Source: Duganella sacchari (lineage in GTDB: Bacteria; Pseudomonadota; Gammaproteobacteria; Burkholderiales; Burkholderiaceae_D). Taken from it: a stretch of DNA of 64,000 nucleotides. Position numbers and translations under genes: made by a program. This document shows positions 7,624 to 16,255 of the stretch, piece after piece. The stretch's first letter is position 1. The number at the start of each line of letters is the position of its first letter. The DNA lies in assembly GCF_900143065.1 (NCBI RefSeq), contig NZ_FRCX01000002.1, positions 186,001 through 250,000 of the forward strand, in the 5' to 3' direction. The notes beneath the pieces were generated by a model that was given only the letters and a program-made list of their open reading frames with translations, was not told the DNA's origin and made no database searches.

Positions 7624-9112
7624 ACCAGCGGGCCAGGGCTTGCGGCAGCCCGTCATGGCCCGTCGTTTGGTCGGTGGCCCAGGCCACGGTGCCGTCGGGA
7701 CGCACCAGCAGGGCGCTGATACCCAGCGATTCCCTGACACGAGCGGCGACGTATTGAACCCGTTCGCCGTAAGCTGCGGCACAGGCCTGGCGCGCGGCGT
7801 CCCCGGTGAAGTCCAGCAGCAGTGCGCGGCCGCCGTGCATCAAGTCGCCGACCCGAGTGCCGTCCTCACATTCAAAGTTGGGGGCACTGAGGCCGGCCAG
7901 TGGATGGCCAGCGTCCAGATCGTAGCGCGTGAAGATGCCCCATACGCGCGCCGCGAAGTAAGTGGCGCCGTCACGTGTTCCGACCAGGTCGCGGAAGATG
8001 GCATGCAATGCCTGTCCTTCCGGTCCCGGGCGCATGGCCGCCACCTGGGCGCGTGACCAGTCCAGCACTTGCGCGCCGACGGGATGGCGCTCGTCATGGT
8101 AGCTGTCGAGCAGCCCATCGGGCGCCGTGCCATGGAGGGTGGCAGCCAGTTTCCAGCCCAGATTCATTGCATCGCCCAGTCCGAGATTGAGTCCCTGGCC
8201 GCCCAGCGGTGAATGAATATGGGCCGCGTCGCCCGCCAGCAGGATGCGGCGGTTACGGTAACTGCTGGCCTGGCGGGCGCGGTCGGTCCAGGTGGTGGCG
8301 GTGTGCACCGCGCTGAGCGTCACGTCAGTGCCGGAGATGCGGCGCAGGACCGATTGCAGGTGTGCCAGCGTGATGGGTTCTTCGCCGTTGTGAAACGCGC
8401 CGCCGTCGAAATCCTGCATGGCCAGGTAGCCAGGCTGGGACTGGAAGTACATGCCGCGCGGCGTCTTGGTGCGGACCGGACTGAGTTTTTCCGGATCGGC
8501 GATATCGACGCGCGTGGTGTAACCCGTGAACTCTGGCTCCGTACCGGCAAAATCAAACCCGGCGAGTTTGCGCACCATGCTGCGTGCGCCATCGCAGCCG
8601 ATCAGCCACTGGCCGTGGAATGACTGGCTGTTTGCCTGAACTGAAACCACATCTGCGCTCTGCTGGCACGCCGTGATGGCGTGGCCGCGCAGGATGCGGA
8701 CACCCAGTGCGCTGGCGCGGCGCGCCAGTACGGACTCCAGTTCCTGCATCTCCGCCAGCAGGTTGGTGGGCGTGGAGCTGGGCAGACGATAAGGCCATTG
8801 TGCCGTATCGATATCAGGGTACTGAAATGCGATGCCGGCAAAGTGCCCGGCCTGTAGCGATTTGTTATCACCGAACGGATTCTTGAGCCGCCGGGGGACT
8901 TCGAGCTGCGCCAGCAGGCCACGGCGGTCGAGCGCTTCGACGCTCAGGGACGACAGTCCGCGCGTGCCGAATGGCAGTTGCTTCAACAAGGAATCCGGTT
9001 GCTCCGCCTTTTCCAGGACCAGCACCGAGCATTCTGCCAACGCCAGCTCGCAAGCCAGAAACAGGCCGACAGGACCGGCGCCGCAGATCATCACGTCATA
9101 GGTAGTATTCAT
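7607..9112 (-). CDS. FAD-dependent aromatic monooxygenase (PheA/TfdB type)
   Basis: A 501-residue class A flavin hydroxylase. It shows the Rossmann motif CGAGPVGLFLACELA at the N terminus, the DG motif WLIGCDGARSMVRKLAG near residues 165-180, and the GD motif ILLAGDAAHIHSPLGGQGLN near 290. A thioredoxin-like C-terminal domain (residues 400-501, ending LVRPDGTVAWAT) is typical of phenol or 3-(3-hydroxyphenyl)propionate hydroxylases and polyketide hydroxylases. It lies 61 bases behind an AraC regulator on the same strand, which may control it. Substrate not predictable. Confidence 0.87.
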   Translation of the reverse strand: MNTTYDVMICGAGPVGLFLACELALAECSVLVLEKAEQPDSLLKQLPFGTRGLSSLSVEALDRRGLLAQLEVPRRLKNPFGDNKSLQAGHFAGIAFQYPDIDTAQWPYRLPSSTPTNLLAEMQELESVLARRASALGVRILRGHAITACQQSADVVSVQANSQSFHGQWLIGCDGARSMVRKLAGFDFAGTEPEFTGYTTRVDIADPEKLSPVRTKTPRGMYFQSQPGYLAMQDFDGGAFHNGEEPITLAHLQSVLRRISGTDVTLSAVHTATTWTDRARQASSYRNRRILLAGDAAHIHSPLGGQGLNLGLGDAMNLGWKLAATLHGTAPDGLLDSYHDERHPVGAQVLDWSRAQVAAMRPGPEGQALHAIFRDLVGTRDGATYFAARVWGIFTRYDLDAGHPLAGLSAPNFECEDGTRVGDLMHGGRALLLDFTGDAARQACAAAYGERVQYVAARVRESLGISALLVRPDGTVAWATDQTTGHDGLPQALARWFNPAA

Positions 9113-9173
9113 GCAGCCAGTCTATCGGCAGCGATCGCGCCCGGATTGTACAAACGCGACAAAATGGCAGCGC

Positions 9174-9935
9174 TCAGGGCTTCCCGGCCTTGCGCGCGAA
9201 GGCAGCTGGTGTGGTGCCGCTGTAGCGTTTGAACTCGCGGCTCAGGTGCGACTGGTCGGTATAGCCCAGCCGCTGCGCCAGATCGGCGATGTCCGAGTCC
9301 GGCTGCTGCATGAGCTGATTGCGCGCCTGTTCAAAGCGCACCAGTCCCGATACGTCTTTGACCGTGTGGCCGGCGGACTGCTTGAATTTGCGTTCCAGCG
9401 TACGCACAGTGGCATGCGCTGCTGCTGCGACCTGGCTGACCGGCAGCGCGCCGTTTGCCTGGCGTATCGCCTCGCCAGCCTTGTGCAACGTGGTGTCCAG
9501 TTGCGCCTGCGCGCCAAGCAGATGCTGTTCCAGCGCGGCCACCGCCAGATCGATGCGGTCGGCCAGCATCCACTGCGCCAGTGTCGCATGCAAGTGGGCG
9601 ACAGGGTGTTCGAATAGCTGAATGCTATCCTTGGCCGGCGGCACGCCAAGTAACTCAAACACGGTCCACGGAAAACAGCGGATAGCAAGTATGTCCAGGC
9701 GGCCGTGAGCGCTGAAATGGACTGGCTGATTTAACAGCCCGACCAGAAATGGCGAAGGCAAGGTCTGCTTGCCGTCCGCGCTGCAGTCGCCGCCAAAATG
9801 GAAGATGATTTCAGCATACCCGTCCGGCATCACTTCGAAGGACGAACGCTGCGGTCCAAGGTCGCGGTGGAGATGCCAGAAGCACTTGACGACGTCGCGC
9901 AGCGCTTCCGGCGGTTCGAATTCGGTCGGCCGCAT
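9174..9935 (-). CDS. AraC-family transcriptional regulator
   Basis: A 253-residue regulator. The N-terminal domain (CFWHLHRDLGP, EVMPDGYAEIIFHFGGD) is of the DUF6597 type. The C-terminal double helix-turn-helix (residues 155-250) ends in the family signature SDIADLAQRLGYTDQSHLSR. Its start lies only three bases after the nrsF stop, so it is probably read through from the sigF-nrsF operon, and it in turn precedes the monooxygenase. The target may be the monooxygenase gene; effector unknown. Confidence 0.88.
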   Translation of the reverse strand: MRPTEFEPPEALRDVVKCFWHLHRDLGPQRSSFEVMPDGYAEIIFHFGGDCSADGKQTLPSPFLVGLLNQPVHFSAHGRLDILAIRCFPWTVFELLGVPPAKDSIQLFEHPVAHLHATLAQWMLADRIDLAVAALEQHLLGAQAQLDTTLHKAGEAIRQANGALPVSQVAAAAHATVRTLERKFKQSAGHTVKDVSGLVRFEQARNQLMQQPDSDIADLAQRLGYTDQSHLSREFKRYSGTTPAAFARKAGKP

Positions 9936-9938
9936 CGC

Positions 9939-10580
9939 TTACCAGGCCAGTACGCGGGGACCGATCAAGGCGCCCACTGCGGCGGGAACCAGCATGCCGA
10001 GCAGGTACCAGAAACCGACGAACACAATACTTAGTTCGGGACAGTGCAGACAATACAAGACAGCAGCCGTGGCGCCAGCGGCAAAGCCCGCAGCGGCGCC
10101 GGCCAGGCGCAGGCGCGTCGGCGTGCGCTCGCGCATCACGCGCAATATCGCGACGAACATGGGCAGGGAAATGAGTGCAATCAGCATGGTGCAGTAGTGC
10201 CAGGTGCTGCCCCAGAACAGATCGACCCGTGCTTCGGGTGCGGCATTCGTCAGCAATGCGGCGCTGGCGGTCCATGCCAGCAGCAATGGCGCGGCGATCA
10301 GCGCCGGCAAGGTCCGGGTGCGCGCTCCCGGTACCGACAGGCGGCGAACGGCAATCAGGCCGGCCGCCATCAAGGCCACTGAGAACCCCAGCTTGCTCCA
10401 GAAAGCCGGCAGCATCAGCTCCGCCATCAGCTCGCGCCGTACGCCCAGCAGTACCAGCATCATCAGGAAGCTGGCCAAAAGGCCCCACAGCAAAGGCGAT
10501 AGCGCCGAACGGGCAGACGGGGCGCTGACGGCGACGTCGGGGCCGCTGGCAAGCATGTATATCAGGTCATCGGTTTTCAT
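9939..10580 (-). CDS. nrsF: NrsF-type anti-sigma factor (DUF1109 membrane protein)
   Basis: A 213-residue integral membrane protein with about six hydrophobic segments. It carries the conserved LHCPE cysteine near residue 180 and a GSTWHYCTM motif with a second Cys near 130, as in NrsF/DUF1109 proteins that hold the partner ECF sigma factor at the membrane and release it under oxidative or metal stress. It overlaps the sigma gene by four bases. The divergent genes (cytochrome b, molybdoenzyme, Met-rich peptide) are the known regulon of this pair in Azospira. Confidence 0.85.
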   Translation of the reverse strand: MKTDDLIYMLASGPDVAVSAPSARSALSPLLWGLLASFLMMLVLLGVRRELMAELMLPAFWSKLGFSVALMAAGLIAVRRLSVPGARTRTLPALIAAPLLLAWTASAALLTNAAPEARVDLFWGSTWHYCTMLIALISLPMFVAILRVMRERTPTRLRLAGAAAGFAAGATAAVLYCLHCPELSIVFVGFWYLLGMLVPAAVGALIGPRVLAW

Positions 10581-11170
10581 GATGCTTCTCTCAGTGTCGT
10601 TGCCAGTGCTTTCAAGCCGCGGTGCACGGATACTTTGACTGCCGCTTCGGACATCTTCAGCAAGTCCGCCGCCTCGCGCATCGACAGGCCATCGAGCTTG
10701 GTGTAGACGATGGCTTCGCGCTGCTTGTCCGGCAGTGTGGCCAGCAGCTTGAATAAATCGCGCTGCGCCTCGCCGGCCTCCTGGTCGGCGCTGGAAAACA
10801 GCGCGTCTTCGTCCTCCAGCGGCTGGTGCAGCGCGTCCTGGCGCGCGTGACGGCGCAGCCAGTCAATCAATTTGTAGCGGGCGATGGCGTAAATCCACGC
10901 GGTCAGCGGCAGGCCGTGCTCGTAGCTCAGGCGCTGGTTGTGGATCGCCAGCAGCGATTCCTGCACCAGGTCTTCCACTTCGCTCGGCCAGCCGCTAAGG
11001 CGCCGCCGCAGGAAGGCGCGCAAGTAGGGCGTCGTCGCTTGCAGGAAGTGACGATATGCCTGGGCGTCGCCATCCAGTCCCTGCACAAACAGCGCATGCA
11101 AGCGCAGCTCTGTGTGACGCAGGGCGTCTGTCTCTGTTATTCGCTCTGTGGGCGCTTTTGGTAACAGCAT
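10577..11170 (-). CDS. sigF: ECF RNA polymerase sigma factor, SigF type
   Basis: A 197-residue sigma factor with region 2 (YLRAFLRRRLSGWPSEVEDLVQESLLAIH, then LTAWIYAIARYKLIDWLRR) and region 4 (LPDKQREAIVYTKLDGLSMREAADLL, then SEAAVKVSVHRGLKAL). It is co-encoded with the NrsF anti-sigma factor and divergent from a yedZ1-yedY1-mrpX-like operon that bears a GTAACC-N16-CGAA promoter. In related bacteria the pair responds to hypochlorite, chromate or cadmium. Confidence 0.92.
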   Translation of the reverse strand: MLLPKAPTERITETDALRHTELRLHALFVQGLDGDAQAYRHFLQATTPYLRAFLRRRLSGWPSEVEDLVQESLLAIHNQRLSYEHGLPLTAWIYAIARYKLIDWLRRHARQDALHQPLEDEDALFSSADQEAGEAQRDLFKLLATLPDKQREAIVYTKLDGLSMREAADLLKMSEAAVKVSVHRGLKALATTLREAS

Positions 11171-11212
11171 GTGATTGATAAATATCGGCTGAAAAAATTT
11201 TTGTCTCGCGCT

Positions 11213-11238
11213 GTAACCATTTACCCGGTCCCAGCGAA
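11213..11238 (+). promoter_or_regulatory. ECF sigma (SigF-type) promoter of the yedZ1-yedY1-mrpX operon
   Basis: GTAACC at 11213-11218, a 16-base spacer, and CGAA at 11235-11238, 35 bases before the cytochrome b start. This is the -35/-10 arrangement reported for the SigF regulon of Caulobacter. I found no equivalent in front of sigF itself on the minus strand. Confidence 0.65.
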
Positions 11239-11273
11239 TTACCTGTCACTCTCACATAAACAGGCAATACATC

Positions 11274-11921
11274 ATGAAACGCCAACTCACGCCTGATCCT
11301 GCGTCGGCATCATATGCCGACAATGACCGCAAAGTCAAAAGCCTTATCCATCCGGGTTGGCTGCGCTGTGCCCACTGGCTGAATGCGGTTGCAGTAGTGA
11401 TTCTGGTCCTGAGCGGCTGGCGGATCTACAACGCGACGCGCTTTCTCGATTTCGCGATTCCCAAGGAGCTTACGCTGGGCGGTTGGCTGGGCGGCGCGTT
11501 GCAGTGGCACTTCGCCGCCATGTGGCTGCTGGTTGCCAATGGCGTCTGCTATCTGGCGATCAATCTGTGGACAGGGCGGCTGCGCCGCAAATTTTTCCCT
11601 ATCTCGCCGGGCCAGGTGCTGGCGGACGTGAGCGCCGCCCTGCGCGGCAGGCTGGCGCACGCCGATCTGCGCCACTACAACAGCGTGCAGCGGCTGGCCT
11701 ATGTCTTCGTCATGCTGGACAGCGTGCTGCTGGTGATGTCCGGCCTGGTGCTGTGGAAGTCGGTGCAGTTTCCGATTTTACGGGAGCTGATGGGCGGCTA
11801 CGAAGGCGCGCGCCGCGTGCATTTCTTTGCCATGGCCGGGCTGTGCGCCTTCATCGTGGTGCATGTCGCGATGGTGGCGCTGGTGCCACGCACTTTGCTG
11901 GCCATGCTGCGCGGCCGTTAA
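11274..11921 (+). CDS. Cytochrome b/b6-domain membrane protein, YedZ1-like
   Basis: A 215-residue b-type cytochrome with four membrane helices. It has paired heme-ligand candidates in HPGWLRCAHWLNAVAVVI (residues 24-41), the QWHFAAMWLL helix, RHYNSVQRLAYVFVM and HFFAMAGLCAFIVVHVAMV. This is the Ni/Fe-hydrogenase or thiosulfate-reductase cytochrome b fold. It should pass quinol electrons to the molybdoenzyme encoded 16 bases downstream. It is preceded by the SigF-type promoter. Confidence 0.88.
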   Translation: MKRQLTPDPASASYADNDRKVKSLIHPGWLRCAHWLNAVAVVILVLSGWRIYNATRFLDFAIPKELTLGGWLGGALQWHFAAMWLLVANGVCYLAINLWTGRLRRKFFPISPGQVLADVSAALRGRLAHADLRHYNSVQRLAYVFVMLDSVLLVMSGLVLWKSVQFPILRELMGGYEGARRVHFFAMAGLCAFIVVHVAMVALVPRTLLAMLRGR

Positions 11922-11937
11922 ACCAACAGGATACATC

Positions 11938-12702
11938 ATGTCGATTATTATTCCACCGGATGGCGCGGCCATGCTCAAAGACGCCATCGCCAAAGTAGCG
12001 CAGCCTTCGCGACGCGCCTTCCTGCAACGCAGCCTGACGCTGGGCGGCCTGAGCTTGTTGACCGGCTGTTCGCTCGATAGCCAGGAAAGCGTGGAACGGG
12101 CGCTGATGTCCGTGTCCCGCTTCAACGACCGCGCACAGGGCTTGCTGTTCGACCCGAATCGCCTTGCGCCGACCTACCCGGACAGCATGATTACGCGGCC
12201 ATTTCCTTTCAACGCCTATTACGAGGAAGACGAGGTGCGTCACGTCGATGGCGAAGCCTGGCGGCTGGAGCTCAGCGGTCTGATTGCCGACCGCAAGCCA
12301 TGGACGCTGCGCCAGCTGCAGGCGATGCCGCAGCAAAGCCAGATCACGCGGCACATCTGTGTTGAAGGCTGGAGCGCCATCGGCAAGTGGGGCGGAGTGC
12401 CGTTCAGCGTGTTCCTGCGCCGTATCGGCGCTGACCTGAGCGCCAAATATGTCGGCTTCAAATGCGCCGACGACTACTTCACCAGCATCGACATGGCCAC
12501 CGCGCTCCATCCGCAAACACTGATGGCGCTGACCTACGATGGCCAGCCATTACCGCCGCGCTATGGCTTTCCGATGAAGCTGCGCATGCCGACCAAGCTC
12601 GGCTACAAGAATCCCAAGCACGTACAAGCCATTTTTGTCACCAATACCTACTCTGGCGGCTACTGGGAAGACCAGGGGTATAACTGGTTCGGCGGCAGCT
12701 GA
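11938..12702 (+). CDS. Periplasmic molybdopterin-dependent oxidoreductase, YedY1-like
   Basis: A 254-residue enzyme of the sulfite-oxidase/MsrP family. Twin-arginine export signal SRRAFLQRSLTLGG at residues 23-36 with a possible lipobox LLTGCS just after. The molybdenum-ligating Cys is in RHICVEGWSAIGKWGG, and PMKLRMPTKLGYKNPKHV follows. The ATG at 11938 is used because it follows AGGA and places the Tat motif correctly; an upstream in-frame ATG is inside the previous gene. With the cytochrome b it likely reduces methionine sulfoxide formed on the MrpX-like peptide next door. Confidence 0.88.
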   Translation: MSIIIPPDGAAMLKDAIAKVAQPSRRAFLQRSLTLGGLSLLTGCSLDSQESVERALMSVSRFNDRAQGLLFDPNRLAPTYPDSMITRPFPFNAYYEEDEVRHVDGEAWRLELSGLIADRKPWTLRQLQAMPQQSQITRHICVEGWSAIGKWGGVPFSVFLRRIGADLSAKYVGFKCADDYFTSIDMATALHPQTLMALTYDGQPLPPRYGFPMKLRMPTKLGYKNPKHVQAIFVTNTYSGGYWEDQGYNWFGGS

Positions 12703-12734
12703 ACCTTCATTTATTTTCTTACAGAGGAACCATC

Positions 12735-12965
12735 ATGAAAAAAATTACCATCGCACTGATCGCCGCTTGCCTGACCATGACCGGCGCCGTCTACGCTCAG
12801 GACAGCATGAAGAAGGAAGAGATGAGCAAGGACGCCATGAAGAAGCCGGCCAAGAAAGACCACATGGCAAAGGACGAAATGAAGAAAGACGCCATGAAGA
12901 AGGACGACATGAAGAAAGATGAAATGAAAAAGGATGAAATGAAGAAGGACGAGATGAAGAAGTAA
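12735..12965 (+). CDS. mrpX: Secreted Met-rich MKKDx pentapeptide-repeat protein (MrpX-like)
   Basis: A 76-residue protein with a 21-residue signal peptide (AVYA-QD). The 55-residue mature part has ten Met, mostly in MKKDx units, and is otherwise Lys, Asp and Glu. It matches the pentapeptide MXKDX repeat family. In Azospira the homologue MrpX is a sacrificial periplasmic scavenger whose methionines are oxidised by hypochlorite and restored by YedY1. Good RBS (AGAGGAA) six bases upstream. Repeat number is likely variable between strains. Confidence 0.85.
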   Translation: MKKITIALIAACLTMTGAVYAQDSMKKEEMSKDAMKKPAKKDHMAKDEMKKDAMKKDDMKKDEMKKDEMKKDEMKK

Positions 12966-12972
12966 GCAGCGC

Positions 12973-13001
12973 AAAAAACCGGGCCAGCGAGTGGCCCGGT
13001 T
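12973..13001 (-). terminator. Rho-independent terminator for the di-heme gene (possibly bidirectional)
   Basis: Perfect 10-base stem AACCGGGCCA/TGGCCCGGTT with a 5-base loop (12977-13001). On the minus strand it runs into six T (12973-12978), so it stops the di-heme lipoprotein transcript. The stem may also stop the mrpX transcript from the other side, though without a U-tract. Confidence 0.85.
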
Positions 13002-13009
13002 GATTCACA

Positions 13010-16000
13010 TTACAGCGACTTGAGGAAGGCTAGCAGCGCATCGCGGTCAGTCTTCGACAGATTCTCGAAGCGCTGGCGCGCTTTGGCTGCTTCGCCATCG
13101 TGCCACATGATGGCTTCGGTCAGGTTGCGTGCGCGGCCGTCGTGCAGGTAGCCGACCTTGGCGCTGTTGCCCATGACTTTCTCGGTGTAGCCCAGGCCCC
13201 ACAGCGGCGCGGTACGCCACATATTGCCCTTGGCCTGACCTTCAGCGAACTTGTCGGCCAGGCCGGCGCCCATGTCGTGCAGCAGCAGGTCGGAATAGGG
13301 ACGGATGGTCTGGTTGCGCAGTTCCGCAAACAGGTGGCCACTCCCCGTCTTCATTTCCGCCGTGTGGCAGGCCACGCAGCGCATGCCGGTGAAGACCTTG
13401 GCGCCGGCAGCCACCTTGGCTGGATCGACGTTCAGTTCATCAATCGGCGCCACGCCTTTCGGGAAGCCGCTGGCCAGGCTGCGTTGCGCAGGCACGGCCA
13501 CCAGCGCCAGATAGCGCGACAGCGATTGCAGGTCCGCTTCCGAAATACCTTTTTGCTGTGCGGCCGATCCGCAGCTGGAAGGGTCGCTATTGCATGAGCG
13601 GTTGCGGTACACAGGCGAGGTCACGGCCATGTCCTGCAGCAGTGCAGTTGCCGCTTGCTGACGCAGCGTCGCCTTGGATGCCTTCCAGCCGAAGCGGCCC
13701 AGACGCACCGCGCCGGTTTCCGAATCGTAGACATAGTTGGCGACACCTTTGACGCCATCGACGTCCGGCGACGCGCTTGCACGCGCCAGAATATCAGCTT
13801 CCGCCACGGCTTCCAGCAGGCCGGCGCCGATGATAGGCTGGGCTGCGCGCAGCGACACGGTATCCGGCGTAGGACCTTCAAACGCCAGCACCGGTTTGCG
13901 CAACTCGACGGCGGTGCCATCGGCCAGCTTCTTGCTGGTGGTTTCGAAGCTCGACACGCGCACGCCGGTGCCCCAGTTCTGCGGCACGCCAGTGGACGAC
14001 ACGGCATTCATCTGCACCGTGGTGCCATACACCGGGTGCGGCAGCTGCTGGCCCGAAGCGTTGGTCGACGCCACCCGCACCGACATGCTGTCCAGACGCT
14101 GGTTCAGCGCTGTTGGCGCGTAGCTGCGGCCATTGTTGACGTGGCAGGCAAAGCACGACGACTGGTTGAAGCGGGGACCTTGCAGGCCGACGGCAGCATC
14201 GTAGCGGTCATTGCCAGGTTCGTTGTGGTCGCCGGTGGTGAAGTTGGTGTGGAACAGGCGACGGCCCTCAACAAAGCGCTGCATGTTCTGCATGCCGATA
14301 TTGGTATGCGGCTGCTGGAACATGAACAAGGCGTTGTCCGAGTAGTTGTAGCCGACCGAACCGGCGCCGCCGGACAGGGTTTCCGTTGGCAGCGGCACGG
14401 AGTTCAGGCGCGGCTGCACACCGTACCATGGCTTCAGGCCCTGGCCGACAACATATACCCATTCATACGAGTAGTAGCGGATGCCGCCGTTGTCGCCCTT
14501 GGACTGCATCGAGTCGGTGGTCGAGAACATCGATGGCGACACCTCGATCACGTCGCCCTGTACCAGCGGACGCGCCTTGATGTCCTTGCCGGCGATCGGG
14601 AAGCCGTTGGTGTCCAGCGCCGTCATGCCCGGATATTCCTTGACCTGCAAGGTGCACGCACCGTTGATGCCGTTGGCGCTGGCCAGCTTGTTGTTGGCCG
14701 GGTAGGCGATCGGCTTGCAGACCTTGACCGTGTCGTCCACCAACTGGCCTGGCGCCATCCAGCCATAGCCGGTCACGCCCGGCCGGTCGATGGCGCGGAA
14801 GAAGGCCACGCCGCCTTGCAGGAAGTCGACGGTGGTGTACTGGTTGACGATCAGCTGCGGCTTGGTCACGCCAGGCACTTTGCTGTTGTCGATGATCTCC
14901 ATGCCCCAGGTACGGTTCTTGAAGTATTGCGGCACGAAGGTCAGGTAGTTACCCGGACCTTTATCGACCGGCAGGCCGGTTACCGGGTCCACCGTTTCGT
15001 TGGGACCGTAGCCGATTTCGTTCCAGTCTTCGCCGCGCTCGCGGCCGTGACGCGCCAGGCCGCGGGCGCCGAAGCGGGTCACCAGCGTACCGTCGGGCAG
15101 CGTGAATTGCAGCGATTCGATCGGTTCGCCGGAAGCAGGCAAGGGCGCCCAGCCCGCACCGCTGGCCGGGAAGTTGAAGGCCGACGTCGCCGAGCTGCCC
15201 AGCGAGTTGTCGCTGCCTGGCGTCTTGAACTCCACCTCAAACAGCGAGTAGCCATACTGCGTTGCGCGTGCCACGCCTTGCAGGCGGAGGTAGCGCGCGT
15301 TCACGCCGAGGTTGAAGAATTCCTCGGTGCCGCCTTTGCCGTCGGTGACGGAGCGGATCTTGGTGAAGTTCTGGCCGTCGTCCGAGACCAGCAGATCGTA
15401 AGCCTTGCCGTAAGCGTTCTCCCACAGCAGCTTCATATAGCCGACCTGGGTCTTGGCGCCGAAGTCGAACTGGATCCAGGCGCCGTCGCCGTCCTTGGCG
15501 TCGCTGGACCAGCGGGTGCTGGTCTTGCCGTCGATCGCGTAGACCGCCGCGTTGGCGGGATTCTCGACCTTGGACGACATGGCCGTGACGGGCTTGATGG
15601 TGACGCCTGGCTTGGTTGGATCTACCTGCACCGGATCTGGCGTGGTCGGATTGTCAGGCGTGGTCGGATCGGTCGGCGTGCCTGCCGATCCGCCGGAATA
15701 CGCCTGGATCTCGAAAATCGAATAGCCGTAGTTGGTCGAACGCGTGACGCCTTGCATGCGCAGATAACGTCCCTGGGCATTCAGGCCCGTCCAGTCCTCG
15801 GTGCCGCCCTGGCTGTTGTCCACGGTTTTAATCGTGGTGAAGGTCTTGTTGTCATCCGATACCTGCAGCAGGTATTTGGTGGCGTGGGCGTTTTCCCACT
15901 CGATGTGTACGCGGTTGATCGGTTTGCTGCTACCGAAATCCAGCGTCAGGTTCTGGTCGTCGCTGAACAGGCTGCCCCAGCGCGTGTTGGAATTGTGGTC

Positions 16001-16255
16001 GATGGCAGCGGCGGCCGACAGGTCGCCGCGCTCCGAACCGCTGGACGTTGCGCCAACCGGCGTCAATACCACCTCCGGCTCGGCCGCCGCGCCGCCCATC
16101 CGCATGGCGCTGGCGGTACGGCCGCTGTCCGTTGGCGTGCTGTCGCTGCTGCCGCCGCACGCGGCCAGCGCCAGGCTCAGTGCGAGTGGCAACCCGGTTA
16201 TTCTTAGTCGGTGAAACGTTTCCATCGTTCGCAGTCGATCTGAACGTATAAGCAT
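13010..16255 (-). CDS. Lipoprotein with two discoidin (F5/8 type C) domains and a C-terminal di-heme oxidoreductase domain (DUF1111)
   Basis: 1081 residues. Lipobox LALAACGG with Cys33. Two F5/8 type C domains at about 60-185 and 215-345, each ending YGYS(I/L)FE(I/V), are joined by a Thr/Pro/Asp linker. Residues 370-1081 are the di-heme oxidoreductase family, with heme motifs CFACH (701-705) and CVACH (960-964), and a C-terminal MauG/cytochrome-peroxidase-like part (GLGYTEKVMG, YLHDGRARNLTEAIMWHDGEA). Start chosen at 16255 because AGGGG stands just upstream. It is monocistronic. Likely a surface redox protein that binds a glycan through the discoidin domains; substrate unknown. Confidence 0.85.
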   Translation of the reverse strand: MLIRSDRLRTMETFHRLRITGLPLALSLALAACGGSSDSTPTDSGRTASAMRMGGAAAEPEVVLTPVGATSSGSERGDLSAAAAIDHNSNTRWGSLFSDDQNLTLDFGSSKPINRVHIEWENAHATKYLLQVSDDNKTFTTIKTVDNSQGGTEDWTGLNAQGRYLRMQGVTRSTNYGYSIFEIQAYSGGSAGTPTDPTTPDNPTTPDPVQVDPTKPGVTIKPVTAMSSKVENPANAAVYAIDGKTSTRWSSDAKDGDGAWIQFDFGAKTQVGYMKLLWENAYGKAYDLLVSDDGQNFTKIRSVTDGKGGTEEFFNLGVNARYLRLQGVARATQYGYSLFEVEFKTPGSDNSLGSSATSAFNFPASGAGWAPLPASGEPIESLQFTLPDGTLVTRFGARGLARHGRERGEDWNEIGYGPNETVDPVTGLPVDKGPGNYLTFVPQYFKNRTWGMEIIDNSKVPGVTKPQLIVNQYTTVDFLQGGVAFFRAIDRPGVTGYGWMAPGQLVDDTVKVCKPIAYPANNKLASANGINGACTLQVKEYPGMTALDTNGFPIAGKDIKARPLVQGDVIEVSPSMFSTTDSMQSKGDNGGIRYYSYEWVYVVGQGLKPWYGVQPRLNSVPLPTETLSGGAGSVGYNYSDNALFMFQQPHTNIGMQNMQRFVEGRRLFHTNFTTGDHNEPGNDRYDAAVGLQGPRFNQSSCFACHVNNGRSYAPTALNQRLDSMSVRVASTNASGQQLPHPVYGTTVQMNAVSSTGVPQNWGTGVRVSSFETTSKKLADGTAVELRKPVLAFEGPTPDTVSLRAAQPIIGAGLLEAVAEADILARASASPDVDGVKGVANYVYDSETGAVRLGRFGWKASKATLRQQAATALLQDMAVTSPVYRNRSCNSDPSSCGSAAQQKGISEADLQSLSRYLALVAVPAQRSLASGFPKGVAPIDELNVDPAKVAAGAKVFTGMRCVACHTAEMKTGSGHLFAELRNQTIRPYSDLLLHDMGAGLADKFAEGQAKGNMWRTAPLWGLGYTEKVMGNSAKVGYLHDGRARNLTEAIMWHDGEAAKARQRFENLSKTDRDALLAFLKSL

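Noticed and set aside
13655..16207. 850-residue plus-strand ORF opposite the di-heme lipoprotein
   Set aside because: Low-complexity Arg/Gly/Val/His composition, no start signal, and the other strand has clear discoidin and CxxCH motifs.
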